A stretch of 62,543 nucleotides of DNA from Chromera velia (GCA_018398765.1 JAHBMJ010000366.1:66664-129206); one strand, 5' to 3'; counted from the stretch's first letter, positions 32,615-44,072 are shown. The notes: generated by a model from the sequence alone, not told the origin. Made by a program: numbers and translations.

Positions 32615-33702
32615 GTGCAAGGAAAATTGAATTGCTCGGTGCCTGCAGAGCGATTCTTTCACTGCAATCGCCCCTTCTGAGCCGTTGGAGGAGGGGGGGC
32701 AGCTGATAGACGGGGTTACTTTTCAAGCGAACGAAGCCGCTTCACCGGCTGTTGGAGCAGATGGGGGAGCGCTGTCGGTGAACGGCACCCTGACGGAAAC
32801 GAGTGCTGATCAAGCCAAGGAGGCCTCTTCAGCGACAGACAGAGCGGATTCGGGAGCTCTGAGTGGGTCGACAGGGGTCACGTCGGGGGTGATCCAAGTG
32901 CACAAAAGTCGGCCAAACCAAAACCCAAAGAGCTCTGAGGTGATTAATCCCCAGTACAACCCGCTTACCTACGCACCGAATCGCGACAATTGGTGCGCGA
33001 AAAAACTACCGTGCGATCAAAGTGGCTGCGCACCCGTGGAGAGTTTGTCCTTCTGCGCCTTTGAGAGCCTGACACCAGCAAAGAACTGCCGGCCCCTCTC
33101 TCCAAAGGCGCTGATGGAAGAAGAAGGACCAATACTTGTCGCATTTGGAGATTCCCACCTCTACCATTTGCTCGGCAGGGTCTTCCTCTGGGCGCAGTCC
33201 CGCTCACTCAAACTGCGATACTCCGTGCACTCCGGATGTCCTGCAGAGGACACGGCAACACTGAGACAGTGCCGAGGGCGCGGCAAGGGCTGGGACCCTT
33301 TCAAAGGGTGCGAAAGTTTTCAGAAAAATTGGCTGAAATTTGCAATCGACGCCATTTCACTCGGAGGCATGTCGGGTAGGATGATTGTGCTTCTGTCGTC
33401 AGGGCTCTTTCCGGAAACCCCCACTGTTGCACGAATTGGTCCAGGTGGCGGGTTTGCCGGTGAGCGGCTTAGCAGCGCAGAATCTATAATCGCTGAGTCC
33501 GACAAGGGGTGGGTGAGGACTCTGTCTCAGACGGTGGCGTCCAAAGTTCCAGTGATGATCATTGCTGACAACCCCCACGCGCCACAAAACCTGCAGGTGG
33601 GTCGGTCGGTCGGTCTTCATGTCAGGCAGGCAGCTCACCTTTGCATCAGATGGTCGCATGGGGTCTTTCTGGGGTCTCTGTATCTCTCTCTCTCTTTGTA
33701 TG

Positions 33703-33753
<51 letters not shown>

Positions 33754-34901
33754 CCAGTGCAGCTAGGCATGCTATACGTCTAGTTTGTTTGTTTGCTTAT
33801 TTCCTTTCCAATTCAATCTGGCCATCTCTCCCCCCAACCGCACCTCACCGCTAGCTGAGAGCTCTTCCTTCTCTCCGTGTTGCGAGTTGTGCAGACGACT
33901 CTCTCTTTTGTTTTTGTCGTTGGTCCTGCAGGGCATCTAAGACTGCTCGCCTGTTGCTGTGTGCTTGCTTGTCTGTGATTCTGTCCCTCGATCCCCCCCC
34001 ATGCATGTATGTGTGTGTGTGTATTTATGCATGTATGTATGTACGTATGTATGTATGTTTGCATGTCTGTATGCATGTATGTATGTATGCATGTATAGCG
34101 TGCACTGAAAGACAAACAGACTGGGCGACTGGCACGGAAAGCAAGTCCAAGAGAAAAAGGGTACCTCCCCGGAGACGCAGACATTTTTCCTTCCTATCTT
34201 TCCATGAAAAGGCAGGCAGGAAAGCATGGAGACAGGGAAAGAGGGGCGTAGGGAGGCGCGCAGGGTAGCAAGGAGGAAGGCAAGGAGACGGAAAGGCAGA
34301 GAGGCAAGCATGCCTGGAAGGCAGGAAGACAGGGAGAGAGGGAGGCAAGGAGACAGGCAGAAGGAGCGGAAGGAATGGAAGGAAGCAGATAGGCAAGCAG
34401 CCAGATAGCCCGGTTGGTTGAGAGGGGGGAAGAAGGAAGCGGAATGCAGTAGAATGAATACAAGAAAGTACGACGTTGGAATTGAAGGGAGGTCTATAGG
34501 GGGTTACTTCGTGTGGGCGGAGGAAGGAGGCGGCGTTTGAGGGCATTCAGATTCGTTAATTTTGCTTTGATGACCACCTGCTCCTTTCTTTCACTAACTC
34601 ACTGACTTTCACTCAGGGAACCTTGCTTCCTTTCTTCCTTCATGTGTGTGCATGCAGAAATGTTACTCAACAAACAGAAATCATGCCACGAAGTGCGATT
34701 ACGATTGGGACCCTCCTCAGCTGCCCTTACGGGCTGGAGTTGCGGCTGCGCACCCTGACCTCGTTACGTTGGTCGATCTTTCTCCGTACTACTGCTACTT
34801 TCGGGAGGGCTCTTCTTCTTTGAGGAGATGTAAGGCTGTAGTCGACCACTGGCCGGTGCTCGTCAGGCAGGACCACTATTCAAAACAGTTTGTAGGAACA
34901 G

Positions 34902-34937
<36 letters not shown>

Positions 34938-35302
34938 GACAACGCCGGAGGCAGGCATGATGCCCATTCGTTTTGTCTATCCCAAGAATGTCTTTTGTCT
35001 GAGCGGATTTGTATTGTATAGATTGACGAACCTTCGGACAATTCAAATTTCGGGATCTTTCATGCTTTGTTCCCTTCGACTTAATTTACTGCTGAATTGA
35101 ATCCACTTGAATCCCTCATTTTTTGGTAACGATTTCCTCTGGCGCCCCTCATTCACGGTTCTGTGCAGAAGCGTTTAGGCGATTCTTTGACTCCTCAATG
35201 TCGCAAGCTTTTGATGTATTGCTTGACAAGGCAACGGAAAACGGTACATTTGCGTGGATACAGAGAGGCAATAGCTCTCTCCCATCTTCTCCACGAATTT
35301 GA
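31018..35302 (+). CDS. AT3-SGNH membrane O-acyltransferase
   Basis: Four exons (31018-32286, 32649-33596, 34658-34901, 35169-35302) join in phase to 864 residues. Exon 1 is an acyltransferase-3 domain: RTDVEAVRAIALLLVLLYHS with the conserved His, GFLGVDIFFVISGFVITR, FYAARSGRLFPA and HFWSLNVEEQFYFVWP, plus about ten hydrophobic segments ending near 32280. Exons 2-4 form a non-membrane SGNH domain: FGDSHLYHLL supplies the nucleophile Ser, and LVDLSPYYC and RQDHYSKQF the C-terminal part with the His. This is the OafA-like layout that O-acetylates cell-surface glycans in bacteria (family knowledge); the glycan here is unknown. Introns show that it is a resident eukaryotic gene. Strong GTAAGT and CTGCAG borders support the first join. 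Confidence 0.85.
32502..32613. repeat. Intronic CAGA/CAGG, CA and GA microsatellites
   Basis: (CAGA)n/(CAGG)n passes into (AC)n and then (GA)n, all in the first intron of the AT3-SGNH gene, directly before the acceptor GCCTGCAG at 32648. A similar CA-then-GA pair recurs at about 51219-51272. Confidence 0.85.
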
Positions 35303-35742
35303 ATCATGTGGGTAATGTAATTCAATGATTGTTGCAATTACTACCAATTAATAACTAGTACAATAGCTCTAAAAATTATCGAGTAATATGAATTTATTTA
35401 AGTTCATTTATTGGTAGCTAGTGTGTCTTTATACAGAGTCTTATTAAGTTATTTATCAATGACTACATGAAATGAGTAAGCCAGTAGAAAACGTAAAAAA
35501 ACATATTAAAGACTGTGGAGTTTACACCGTTTGTATATCAAAGTCGATAATATATATACTAGTGATAGTATAACTAGTTTAAACTAGTTGTTACCGTCTC
35601 AAATAAACCTTTTTTTTGAATAGGAAGGTGCATACATACAATCATAAAAAAGATGAACGGGGACAAAAGCATGTCAAAACAGGTCGAGGTTGGTCGAGGT
35701 ATGACTGGGGTCAGGGATAAGAAATGAGCACCTATTGTAATG
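35303..35742. other. AT-rich 3' flank of AT3-SGNH gene
   Basis: No coding signal. AT-rich, with many TAGT/ACTAGT steps. It would include the 3' UTR and polyadenylation site of the upstream gene and ends at the target duplication of the retrotransposon. Confidence 0.6.
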
Positions 35743-35747
35743 GCTTA

Positions 35748-36059
35748 TGTGAAGGGCATTCTGCCTAATAAGAAGACTGTCAGTGAGTAATAAAGGGCTG
35801 GCAAGCATCAGGCAGGTGTAGGCCAGACGGGGACCCGGGCCACATAGCGTGTATGGGTGTATCATGAGGCCGCGCATCATGAAGTCGGGCATGCTTTTAT
35901 TAAGTGATTTTAGTGAAGTGCATGCTTGATGTGTCTGCTTGACGTCATCACTAAGAATGCTCGAGATTGACATTAACTGCTAGACCAAACTAACCGATAT
36001 CTGTTAGACTTTAACCAACTGTATCTAATATTACTAAGACTCCCGTAAAACAGCTTACA
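35748..36059 (+). repeat. 5' LTR (312 bp)
   Basis: Starts TGTGAAGGGCATTC and ends CAGCTTACA; matches 43766-44072 over its length. It contains AATAAAGGGC near its start and a TTTTATTAAG block. TG...CA ends are as expected for an LTR. Confidence 0.93.
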
Positions 36060-36061
36060 TC

Positions 36062-36082
36062 TGGTAGTTCAGAGCCTCGTTC
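36062..36082 (+). other. Primer-binding site
   Basis: TGGTAGTTCAGAGCCTCG starts two bases after the 5' LTR. It is complementary to a tRNA 3' end (...CTACCA), as expected for minus-strand priming. I cannot name the tRNA by eye. Confidence 0.65.
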
Positions 36083-36331
36083 CACCCTCAGTTAACGGAG
36101 AGCGCTCTTGTTGAATTCAGTGTACTCAGACTGGTTCAGTCTACCAACTGTTGACTCCATACGTCAATAGAAGGTGTAACAGAGGATGTACCAGCTTTGA
36201 GGATTCTGCAGATCGTCAGGGCTATTGAAGGACTATCTCAGCGGATTGACTCTATGCAGGCAACGTAAAACCTGCATGGAGAAACTCTGCAATTACTTAT
36301 TTCTCAAGCCCCTCAGAAATCTGTCTAGGCA

Positions 36332-36910
36332 ATGGTGACATCACCTGTCATTGCGCCAGCCCAAAGTATAACTGCGTCCTCGTCGCACTACATGAAGCTA
36401 TGCAAGGCCCTTGCTCTGTTCTCTGGAGTGTGGGCTAAGCTGACCAGGTGGTTGAAAAATGTAGAAGACTTCTACAAACTTAAGAAAGTGTTAAACCTGG
36501 ATAAGGTACTAGTGGCAAAGAACAGAATGTTCCAGGACCTGAAGGAATGGTTTAACCTCTATGAGGTCGAGAACGGACCATTCTAGAACTGGAAGTCGTT
36601 GAAGGCTGCCCTCATCGAGCACTCTTCAGACACACTGGCCAGACACAAGGCCAGAAAGGACCTGAAGAAGTGCCAATGCACTGGAGCTGGGGTCAACGAC
36701 TACAACAAGCGATTCAAGCCGCTTGTCGCGAAACTGAAGGGCCGGTTGATCAAAGAAGACATCGTCGAGGACTACATCTCTGGTTTGCTAGCAGATGTTC
36801 GCCTTGAAACAAACAAGGTGCATCTGGTCAACTTGGTTATCGCCATGAAGACGGCAAGTGAGCTTGAGGTCTTTCTCTCTGGTGGAGAAGGACCGCGAGG
36901 CGGGACATGA
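36332..36910 (+). pseudogene. Retrotransposon gag, interrupted by a stop
   Basis: One frame with a TAG at 36584-36586 encodes a retrotransposon-type capsid region: FSGVWAKLTRWLKNVEDFY, then after the stop NWKSLKAALIEHSS, YNKRFKPLVAKLK and EDYISGLL. Order and spacing match the gypsy gag capsid. An ATG opens the frame at 36332. Not functional as it stands. Confidence 0.75.
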
Positions 36911-36997
36911 GACTTCCAAAGGCCGAGTGTCTTCGAAGGTGGTAGGGAGAGTGCCCGACGTAACTCTCCACTGGGACAAGAGGAAGGGCCCGTCCCC

Positions 36998-37240
36998 ATG
37001 GACCTGTGTGGGGTCCGTCAACTCCCACCACCACTAACACCGGCAGAGAGGTCTCTCTGCATTACAGAGGGAAGGTGTTTCAGATACTGTCTCGTAGGGC
37101 ATACTGCTAGGCAGTGTCCAGGTCCCTTCTCTGGACTCGGCGGAAACTTTTCTGGAATGCGGAGACTCACTGGTGGAGGGAACCCTCAGGACTCGCAGGA
37201 CTATGGGAGATTCTGTGGAGACTTCAAGCAGGGGGGATAG
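36998..37240 (+). pseudogene. Nucleocapsid zinc knuckle remnant
   Basis: Encodes CFRYCLVGHTARQCP, a CCHC knuckle whose spacing (C-x3-C-x3-H-x4-C) deviates from the usual C-x2-C-x4-H-x4-C, consistent with decay. It lies downstream of gag in another frame. Confidence 0.65.
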
Positions 37241-37403
37241 GGGCAGAGCAGAGGCGGATACCAGGGAGATCACAGAGGGTTTGGAGCTCCATTCCCTTGC
37301 TCCATTCCCGACAGTCACCGCCCAAGCATGGCCACCTCTGGGCCAGTCACAGTGGAGAGGAGGACGCAGAGACGGTGGTCCTAGAGGAAGAGGAAGAGGT
37401 GGA

Positions 37404-38802
37404 CTAGGGTATATCACTAAAAAAAAAAATTAAAAAAAAATATTTTTGACCCCCCCCCTCTAGAAATCGAAAGGATCTAACACTCTAAAAGTATGTCCAA
37501 AATAGTTTTTTTCCCTAAAAAACCACATACAGATACTTACTATACTAGTAACGATTCGTTTTATAGTGGTTTTCAAAGGTTTTTATGAAAGTGCCACTTC
37601 AAGTTTCAAATTATTAAAGACGACGTTACAAAACTTATAGCAAAATCTGAGAAAACTTAAAAAAACCTTGAAAAACCAAAGTGAAACTTATAAGTACTGA
37701 TCAAAAAAGGTATTTGTTTCATTTAGAATTGGTTATTCACTTGTTTCATCTTCATTTGCTTGTTCAATTCTCTCGTTGAACTGACTTTCTGCTCGAGCAA
37801 GCTCATCATTATTTTTCGTGACCCCCCTTCCAACCAACATCGCAGAGTGCAACCAAAAGAACACAGCAGAAAGAGGCATGTCATCTGTTCTCGGTGTTAA
37901 AGTTCGATGAAACAAAAGAGGTTTGAATTTGGTGGTTTCATCAGAAGAAGATACACGTTCATACGAAATGACACGAGTGTAGAAATCTGAATTTTCTTCT
38001 ACATGTGCGATGCAGGCAATACCCAAGCTTCTGCCTTTCTTTATCACAGGATGCACATCATTTGGATCAACCAGATCCAAAACTTTACTTACAAACCATT
38101 CTTTGTTCCTGCTATTAGCCGTCTCCCAACAACAAGCAACAATGTCTCCAATCCCTACGAAATAGTCCCCTCACTCCGGTAACGCATGACGAAGGCGGGG
38201 CTTTCGAGTCAAACGAGTCACCCTGTCTGCATGCAATTTTTCATCCTGCATATACATACAGGCAGAAAATAAAAGGAGGCTCCCTCTCCCAGGGACATTA
38301 ACTCGAATCCGCCCATCGGAGCCCTTTCCAGTTAAAGGGGGTGGGGCAGTGCTGCTACTTCGCTGGGTCCTAGGCTGGGTCTGAGGAAGGGGAGGGAGGG
38401 AAAAGGAGGGGGGGGGGGTTGAACGCATAGAAAACCTCCCACACACTAAGGTACATTTAATCGGAAGCCGCCGAAGATGGTTTTAGTCTTCATCAACAGC
38501 GGCCGAGGGCTGTCAAAGATGCGGTTTTTGCAGGTTTTTGGCGGTTTCTGCACGTTTTTTCCATGAAAGCTAGGTTATAAAACCAAAAAAAAAACTTTTA
38601 ATGACACCACCCCTAAAACTTCATATAACCAATAAAAACTTAAGGCTTAGCCCTCTTACCTAAAACAGTGTCCAAATAGGTTTTTGAGCTTTTTAGAACT
38701 TTGATTTTAAGTTTAAAGCAAGACAAAAGATTAAAACACTAAATTTTATACCTAAAAACCTGTCAAAATCTTAGGTCGGCTCAAATAAGTGAAATACCCT
38801 AG
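37404..38802. mobile_element. hAT-like non-autonomous DNA transposon A (1399 bp)
   Basis: Terminal inverted repeats CTAGGGTAT...ATACCCTAG and a perfect 8-bp target duplication GAGGTGGA at 37396-37403 and 38803-38810. An 8-bp duplication with C/TAGGG ends suggests the hAT superfamily. The element interrupts the retrotransposon between knuckle and protease. It is AT-rich. A minus-strand frame near 37733-38160 (containing DIVACCWETANSRNKEWFVS and FYTRVISYERVSSSDETTKF) is not a transposase I recognise. Confidence 0.85.
37733..38161 (-). CDS. Unrecognised frame inside hAT-like element A
   Basis: Open from about 38161 (no upstream ATG; ATG at 38080) to the stop at 37733, up to about 140 codons of varied composition, unlike the low-complexity frames elsewhere in the window. 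Visible stretches are IGDIVACCWETANSRNKEWF, LDLVDPNDVHPVIKKGRSLG and LSAVFFWLHSAMLVGRG. I do not recognise the family. It may be a captured exon or the remains of an element protein. Confidence 0.35.
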   Translation of the reverse strand, partial: FVGIGDIVACCWETANSRNKEWFVSKVLDLVDPNDVHPVIKKGRSLGIACIAHVEENSDFYTRVISYERVSSSDETTKFKPLLFHRTLTPRTDDMPLSAVFFWLHSAMLVGRGVTKNNDELARAESQFNERIEQANEDETSE

Positions 38803-38810
38803 GAGGTGGA

Positions 38811-40962
38811 AGGAAGCCGGCAGGTAGGGGAGTTCGAACGATTTACAGAGGTTTCGAGACGGATGAGGTGATAGGAACAGAGGGACTCAAAACTTATGGT
38901 CAGTGCCCCGAGATAGGAGGAAGCCCTAAGAATGAAAATATGCCAATGGAAATGAAGGAGGAGGAAAATGAAATAGAGGTCCATCCGAGGTTGTTTATGT
39001 TTTCAGGTCGAGTGGCTGGTGTACCTATCTGACTCAGAGTTTTAGTTAATTTGGGTGCAAATGATATTTATCTTGACCGTCGTTCTGCCCATGCCCACCA
39101 TCTCCGTGTGTGCAGATTGAGATGACCTGTCAATTTGCACGGTGCCCTTAAGTCCTCGAAGACTCGGTCGGTCTGTGAGTATGCACCCACAGTGCCGATC
39201 AACATTCAGGGGTATCAAAAGAGAGTGGGTGCAATGTTGGCCAACCTAGATGAGTATGATTTGATCTTGGGGATAAAGTGGGGTCATGCCTATAAGCCTG
39301 AACTGCAGTGGTCGTCTCAAAGTCTGCGTTTTTGGTTCAGAGGGAAATTGATTTATTGGGTTGCAGATATGGAGTTGGAGGAAGAGGATGAGGAACAAAC
39401 ATTTAGCACTCCTCCTCTTCTCTCTTCTGTGCAGGCAAAGTGGACGATCCAAAAAGGAGCTGTCTGCCATCTAGTCAAACTACAGATAGAAATCCCTTTT
39501 GGTGAGTCTACTGGGGTTGCCTGCAGAGTTCACAGATTGCATGAAGTCAGTGAGAACGGGGGGAGAAAGAATGCTGGGGAGAATAGAAAGGGATTTAGGG
39601 GTAGTGAGGCAATGAATAATGATTTTCTCTCTTCTCTTCCTTCTGATCATCCTGTTCTCTCTTCGCCTGAATTGACTGAGGTTCATGAGTACCTAAAAAA
39701 ATCAACCGTACCGATTAATTGTGGCATAAAGAGAATTGTGGCAGACAATACATCTCTCTTTCCTGATTCTTTGACAGGGTTGCCGCCGTCTAGGGGGGAA
39801 GGATTTGATTTCAAGATAGATCTCGAACCAGGACACCCACCTCCATCTTGCCCACCCTATCGTCTCTCTTTGGGTGAGCTGGATGAATTGAGGAAGCAAG
39901 TTGATACATACTTGAAGCAAGGATTCATTCGACTGTCTCCTTCTCCTTTTGCAGCACTAGTTTTATTTGTGGCAAAGAAGGATGGGACAATGAGGATATG
40001 TTGTGACTATACAGGATTAAATAGAATCACAGTGAAGGACAAACATCCATTGCCTCATCCTCAAGGTTTGATCGATAAGCTGTATGGGGCAAAATTTTTC
40101 ACAGCTCTTGATCTTCGGCAGTACTACCATCAGATGAGAATGAGAGAGAAAGACATGCTCAAAACAGCCTTCATGACAAGGTATGGGAATTATGAATGGC
40201 TGGTGGTCTCTTTTGGATTAACGAATGCCCCTCCGGCAGCAATACGATTAATTCAGTATGTATTGAGGGAGTGCCTTGATCGGTATGTATCTGTATTTTT
40301 GGATCATATTCTAATTTATTCAAAGATGAGAGAGGAACATGAACGGCATGTCTCTCGTGTTCTTTTTCTCCTCAGACAGGCAAATTTGTTTGCAAAGCTG
40401 TCGAAGTATCATTTTTTTCAAAGAGAGGTGACATTCTTGGGGCTGAGGATCTCAGAGAAAGGAGTGAGGCCAGAGACAAAAAAAACAGAAGAGATAGAAA
40501 ACTGGCCAGTGCTCAAAAATATGAGTGAGTTGCATTCTTTTCTTGGTACCCTGTTTGGCTTCTTGGTTTAGACGTTTTGTGTTTGAATTCAGCAAGAAGG
40601 CTGCACCTCTTTATCGCTTACTGAAAAAAACGGTGAAGTTTGAGTGGAAAGAAGAGCAGCAGACGAGTTTTAAGGCAGTCAAAGAAGCAGTCAAGCAGGT
40701 GACTGAATTGTACATTCCTGATCCTACTCGTCTATTCGAAATTTTTGTTGATGCATGTGAAAAGACTGCGACTGTTGCTGCTGTGCTCATGCACTGCCAG
40801 AAGGATCCACGTGTTAGGATCCTTCGGCCGTGTGCATTTGCTTCGAGAACAATGAGCCCAGCAGAGAAGAACTACCATATCAAAGACAAAGAGTTCCTTG
40901 CTTGTGTGTTCGCAGTCAAGGTTCGTGCACAACCTAGGTATGAAGTGATCATGAAAGTTTGA
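38811..40962 (+). pseudogene. Retrotransposon protease, reverse transcriptase and RNase H, broken
   Basis: After the insertion the pol region resumes. A protease strand reads VLVNLGANDIYL where D-S/T-G is expected, and an in-frame stop precedes it. The RT has LRKQVDTYLKQGFIRLSPSP, VAKKDGTMRICCDYTGLN, TALDLRQYYHQMRM and FLDHILIYS, the last replacing the catalytic Y/F-x-D-D. A frameshift near 40540-40565 separates SELHSFLGT from FEFSKKAAPLYRLLKK. RNase H follows with FEIFVDACEKTA and MSPAEKNYHIKDKEFLA. Several lesions make it inactive. Confidence 0.85.
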
Positions 40963-41057
40963 AGACAGTCACGTCGACCGCCGATCGAATGCAAATGTCT
41001 CCTCGCATGCGTCGTTGGGTTTTGTTGTTGGACCAGATCGGTATTACGCCTTGATAC

Positions 41058-42171
41058 GTGCCTGGAAGCAAGAATCGGGTGGCAGATGCATTGAGCAGAA
41101 AGCCTGACAGTGTGAGAACTGAGCAAAAGCAGGGAGCGGAAGAAAAGACTGAAAAGAGAAAAGAAGAAGAAAAGGAAGCGAAAGGACTGTTGGCAGGCAT
41201 TGAGATGAGAGTGGATGTGAATGAAGAGTTCTTGAAGGAAGTGAAAGGAAGATACAAAAAAGAAAGATTCTTTCAGGAGCTCATCGAAGTATTGAAGCAT
41301 CTAGAGGTACCTGTGCTTCGACATGAGAATAAGAATTCAACCATTTACTCTCGTTGATGGCTTTCTTTATTTCAAAGACAGATTAGCCATTCTGACTGAT
41401 GTTCTGCAGAGGCAGATGATTTCCGAGCATCATGACATGGTGGTCGGAGGACATCTGGGGCCAGAAAAGACATTTCTCAAGCTGAACAGTAAGTTCTACT
41501 GGCCCAACATGTATTCATCAGTCAAGAAGTATGTGGCTCGGTATGATGCCTGTCAGAGAGTAAAACATTCCACCCAGAAAAGACCTGGTCTACTCAATCC
41601 TTTGCCTATCCTTGAGTGTCCGTATGAATCTCTTTCTCTCGACTTCCTGTTTGGTCTGCCGAGAACACTGTACTGGGAAAGAGTTGTGGATGGAATTCTC
41701 TCTGTTGTTGATCGTTTGTCAAAGGATGTATTTTTTATCTCGGTGTGGGAAGAGGTCACAGGAGAAGAGACAGCATCGATTGTATTCGAGAGAGTGGTGT
41801 GCTCGGTCGGTATGTTTCGTTCGCTTCTCTTTGATCGCGATCCTCGCTTCATCTCTGCATTTTGGCAAAAATTGCAAAGACTCTGGAAATCAAAAATCAA
41901 GATGAGCTCTTCCAGACACCCGCAGACAGACAGACAGACAGAGAGAGACAACAGAACGATCAGGGAGATGTTGAGATGTTTCGTGATAGACCACCAGGAA
42001 GACTGGGCCGAGGCTTTGCCGGCATGTCAGTTTATATATAGAGACAGTGTGCATCTAGTAACAGGTCTCTCACCATTTAGATTTGTGCATGGCTTTGATC
42101 TAATCCAACTGCCTGCAGTGCCTGTTCGGGGAAGTTCGCTGTCTCCAGCAGCAGTTAACTTCGCTGCATGA
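41058..42171 (+). pseudogene. Retrotransposon integrase, damaged
   Basis: PGSKNRVADALSRKPDS marks the end of RNase H. The integrase zinc finger reads SEHHDMVVGGHLGPEKT...ARYDACQRVK with the first Cys changed to Tyr. Catalytic positions are seen in LSLDFLFGLP, LLFDRDPRFISAFW and HPQTDRQTERDNRTIREML. A stop near 41355 splits the N-terminus, and a stop is found after about 42168, shortly before the second insertion. The HPQTD motif is encoded by a CAGACAGA microsatellite. Confidence 0.85.
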
Positions 42172-42215
42172 CATAGGATAGAGATGGCATAAGCGAAGAA
42201 GTGCCTGGAGTGAGC

Positions 42216-43065
42216 CTAGGGTATTTGACTGTTTTAATTACAATTAAGATTTCATAGGTAAAATCATATAAAACATATAATAAAAAATTTAAATTATTCA
42301 AACATTTCAGGCTGAAGGAATATAGTTCTTCTTAAAAAGCTTAAATCTAGTGAAATTAAACGTGATTACGAGCAAAACTAATCATATATCCCCCCTTTTA
42401 TAGTATGTCTCTTAGAACTGATTACGGATTACGAGATTATGGCATGTTTTATAAAAGGCCATCAATAATTTTTTGATGTTTTAGGTCTCTGTATGACACT
42501 TTCTGTTTTTTACTTACTGCACTGTACGGCACTACAATGTGTATGAGCTGCTAGTCAGTGTGTGTGACGCGCCCGACTGTCTTGCTTGGTCTTGCTGACT
42601 CAGTTTAGAACCGCTTCCTTCTCCACCCCCTCCCCCTGCAAGACCTAATCCGAAGATGAGCTGCTGAAAGTCAAGGAAGCGTTCAAGGAGCTCCTTGCTA
42701 AGGACCCTGATGTTATGATAGATGTTATAATTGAAGTCTAGTGATGACACTATCGTATTGTGACGGTTTGATTTTGTTTTTTGAAGGAAGGTTCAAGGGG
42801 GGGGGGGTGTTTACTCCATTTTACTATATATTACGGATTATGAGTTTATGAGCCCTTTCTAGATATCACCTAGAGACACAACTTTAATCGTAGATTGCGA
42901 ACCAACCAGTGAGCACTTTGATAACATTTTGACTTTGTTTTAAGTAATTTAATGCAATAAGTGCTAAAAAAATGGTTTTTCATGTAGGGGTGATGTTTAA
43001 CACTAACATACCCTATGTATAACCCCTAAAAGTCATAGAGTAATATTTTAAATCGAATACCCTAG
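42216..43065. mobile_element. hAT-like non-autonomous DNA transposon B (850 bp)
   Basis: Inverted ends CTAGGGTATTTGAC and (inverted) CTAGGGTATTCGAT are shared with element A. Flanks GGAGTGAGC (42207-42215) and GGAGCAAGC (43066-43074) are a diverged target duplication (7 of 9 match). Removing the element plus one flank rejoins the integrase frame (RSAWSEQARETAAHYYDRHH), which confirms the ends. AT-rich, no convincing frame inside. Confidence 0.8.
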
Positions 43066-43570
43066 GGAGCAAGCAAGGGAGACGGCAGCTCACTATTATG
43101 ATCGTCATCATAGGGAACTGGAATTGGGTCCAGGAGATTGGATGTTGGTGCATAGAGAATTTTTTGAATAAGAAAGAAGGCCGAAGGGAGTAAAGAAGAA
43201 GCTTAAGCCTGTATGGTTTGGTCTTTTTGAGGTAGAGAGGGCAATCACACGGGGAGCATATGAGTTGATCTTCCCGGCAGGAGCTCGCATTCATCCTGTG
43301 GTGAATGTGAACTATATGAAGAAGTATGTGAGAGAGCCGGGTGACCCTCCACCTACAGTTAGACTTCCGAGGTTTGAGGGCCCTGAGTACGAGGTAGATA
43401 AAATTTTGAACAGCAAAAGAATTTCAGGGAAGCAGCATTATTTAGTCAAATAGAAAGGGTTTGGAGTGAAGGATGCTTCGTGGGAGCCAGTGAAGAATCT
43501 TGAGAGAGTAAAAGAAAGGATCGCTGATTTCAAAAGAAAAAAATTTAAAAATGACAGACGGGCAGTATGA
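43066..43570 (+). pseudogene. Integrase C-terminus and chromodomain, with stops
   Basis: Encodes QARETAAHYYDRHHRELELG, GPGDWMLVHREFF, then, after a stop, LKPVWFGLFEVERAITRGAY and IHPVVNVNYMKKYV, the GPY/F-type integrase tail. A chromodomain follows: YEVDKILNSKRISGKQHYLV, then K-stop-K-GFGVKDASWEP, where TAG replaces the conserved TGG (Trp). The chromodomain assigns the element to the chromoviruses. Confidence 0.85.
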
Positions 43571-43765
43571 CTCTATGAGGGAGGAAAAACATAGGGTGAG
43601 AAACAATGTATGATGATGACTCGATCGCTCGAGGGCATACTAGATAGGCGCTTGATGAGAAGATAAATAGGCATGAGAATTAATTGTCCGATCGCTCGAT
43701 GGATACATGATTAATGTATCAGTTTTCAGAGCCAAGCGTTAACGTTGGCTTGAAAGGCGGGCAAG

Positions 43766-44072
43766 TGTGAGGGGCATTCTGCCTAATAAGAAGACTGAGT
43801 AATAAAGGGCTGGCAAACGTCAGGCAGATGTGGGTTGGACGAGGGACCCGGGCCATAGAGTATGCATGAGTGTATCACGAGGCCGCGCATCGTGAAGTCG
43901 GGCATGCTTTTATTAAGTGATTTTAGTGAAGTGCATGCTTGATGTGTCTGCTTAACGTCATCACTAAGAATGCTTGAGATTGACATTAACTGCTAGACTA
44001 AACCAACCGATGTCTGTCAGACTTTAACCACCTGTATTTGATATTACTAAGACTCCCGTAAAACAGCTTACA
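43766..44072 (+). repeat. 3' LTR (307 bp)
   Basis: Near copy of 35748-36059 with scattered substitutions and a small deletion close to its start (GACTGAGTAAT against GACTGTCAGTGAGTAAT). It is preceded by the purine-rich AAAGGCGGGCAAG and followed by the target copy GCTTA. Confidence 0.93.

Larger units (their letters stand above)
35748..44072 (+). mobile_element. Decayed Ty3/gypsy chromovirus LTR retrotransposon
   Basis: Two LTRs (35748-36059 and 43766-44072) begin TGTGA and end TTACA. They are flanked by a perfect 5-bp target duplication GCTTA (35743-35747 and 44073-44077), which fixes both ends. After the 5' LTR a primer-binding site starts with TGG, and a purine-rich tract precedes the 3' LTR. 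Internal order is gag, CCHC knuckle, protease, reverse transcriptase, RNase H, integrase, chromodomain: a chromovirus. It is dead: a stop in gag, a frameshift between RT and RNase H, changed active-site residues, a stop in the chromodomain and two DNA-element insertions. The LTRs differ by indels and substitutions, so the insertion is not recent. Confidence 0.93.
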
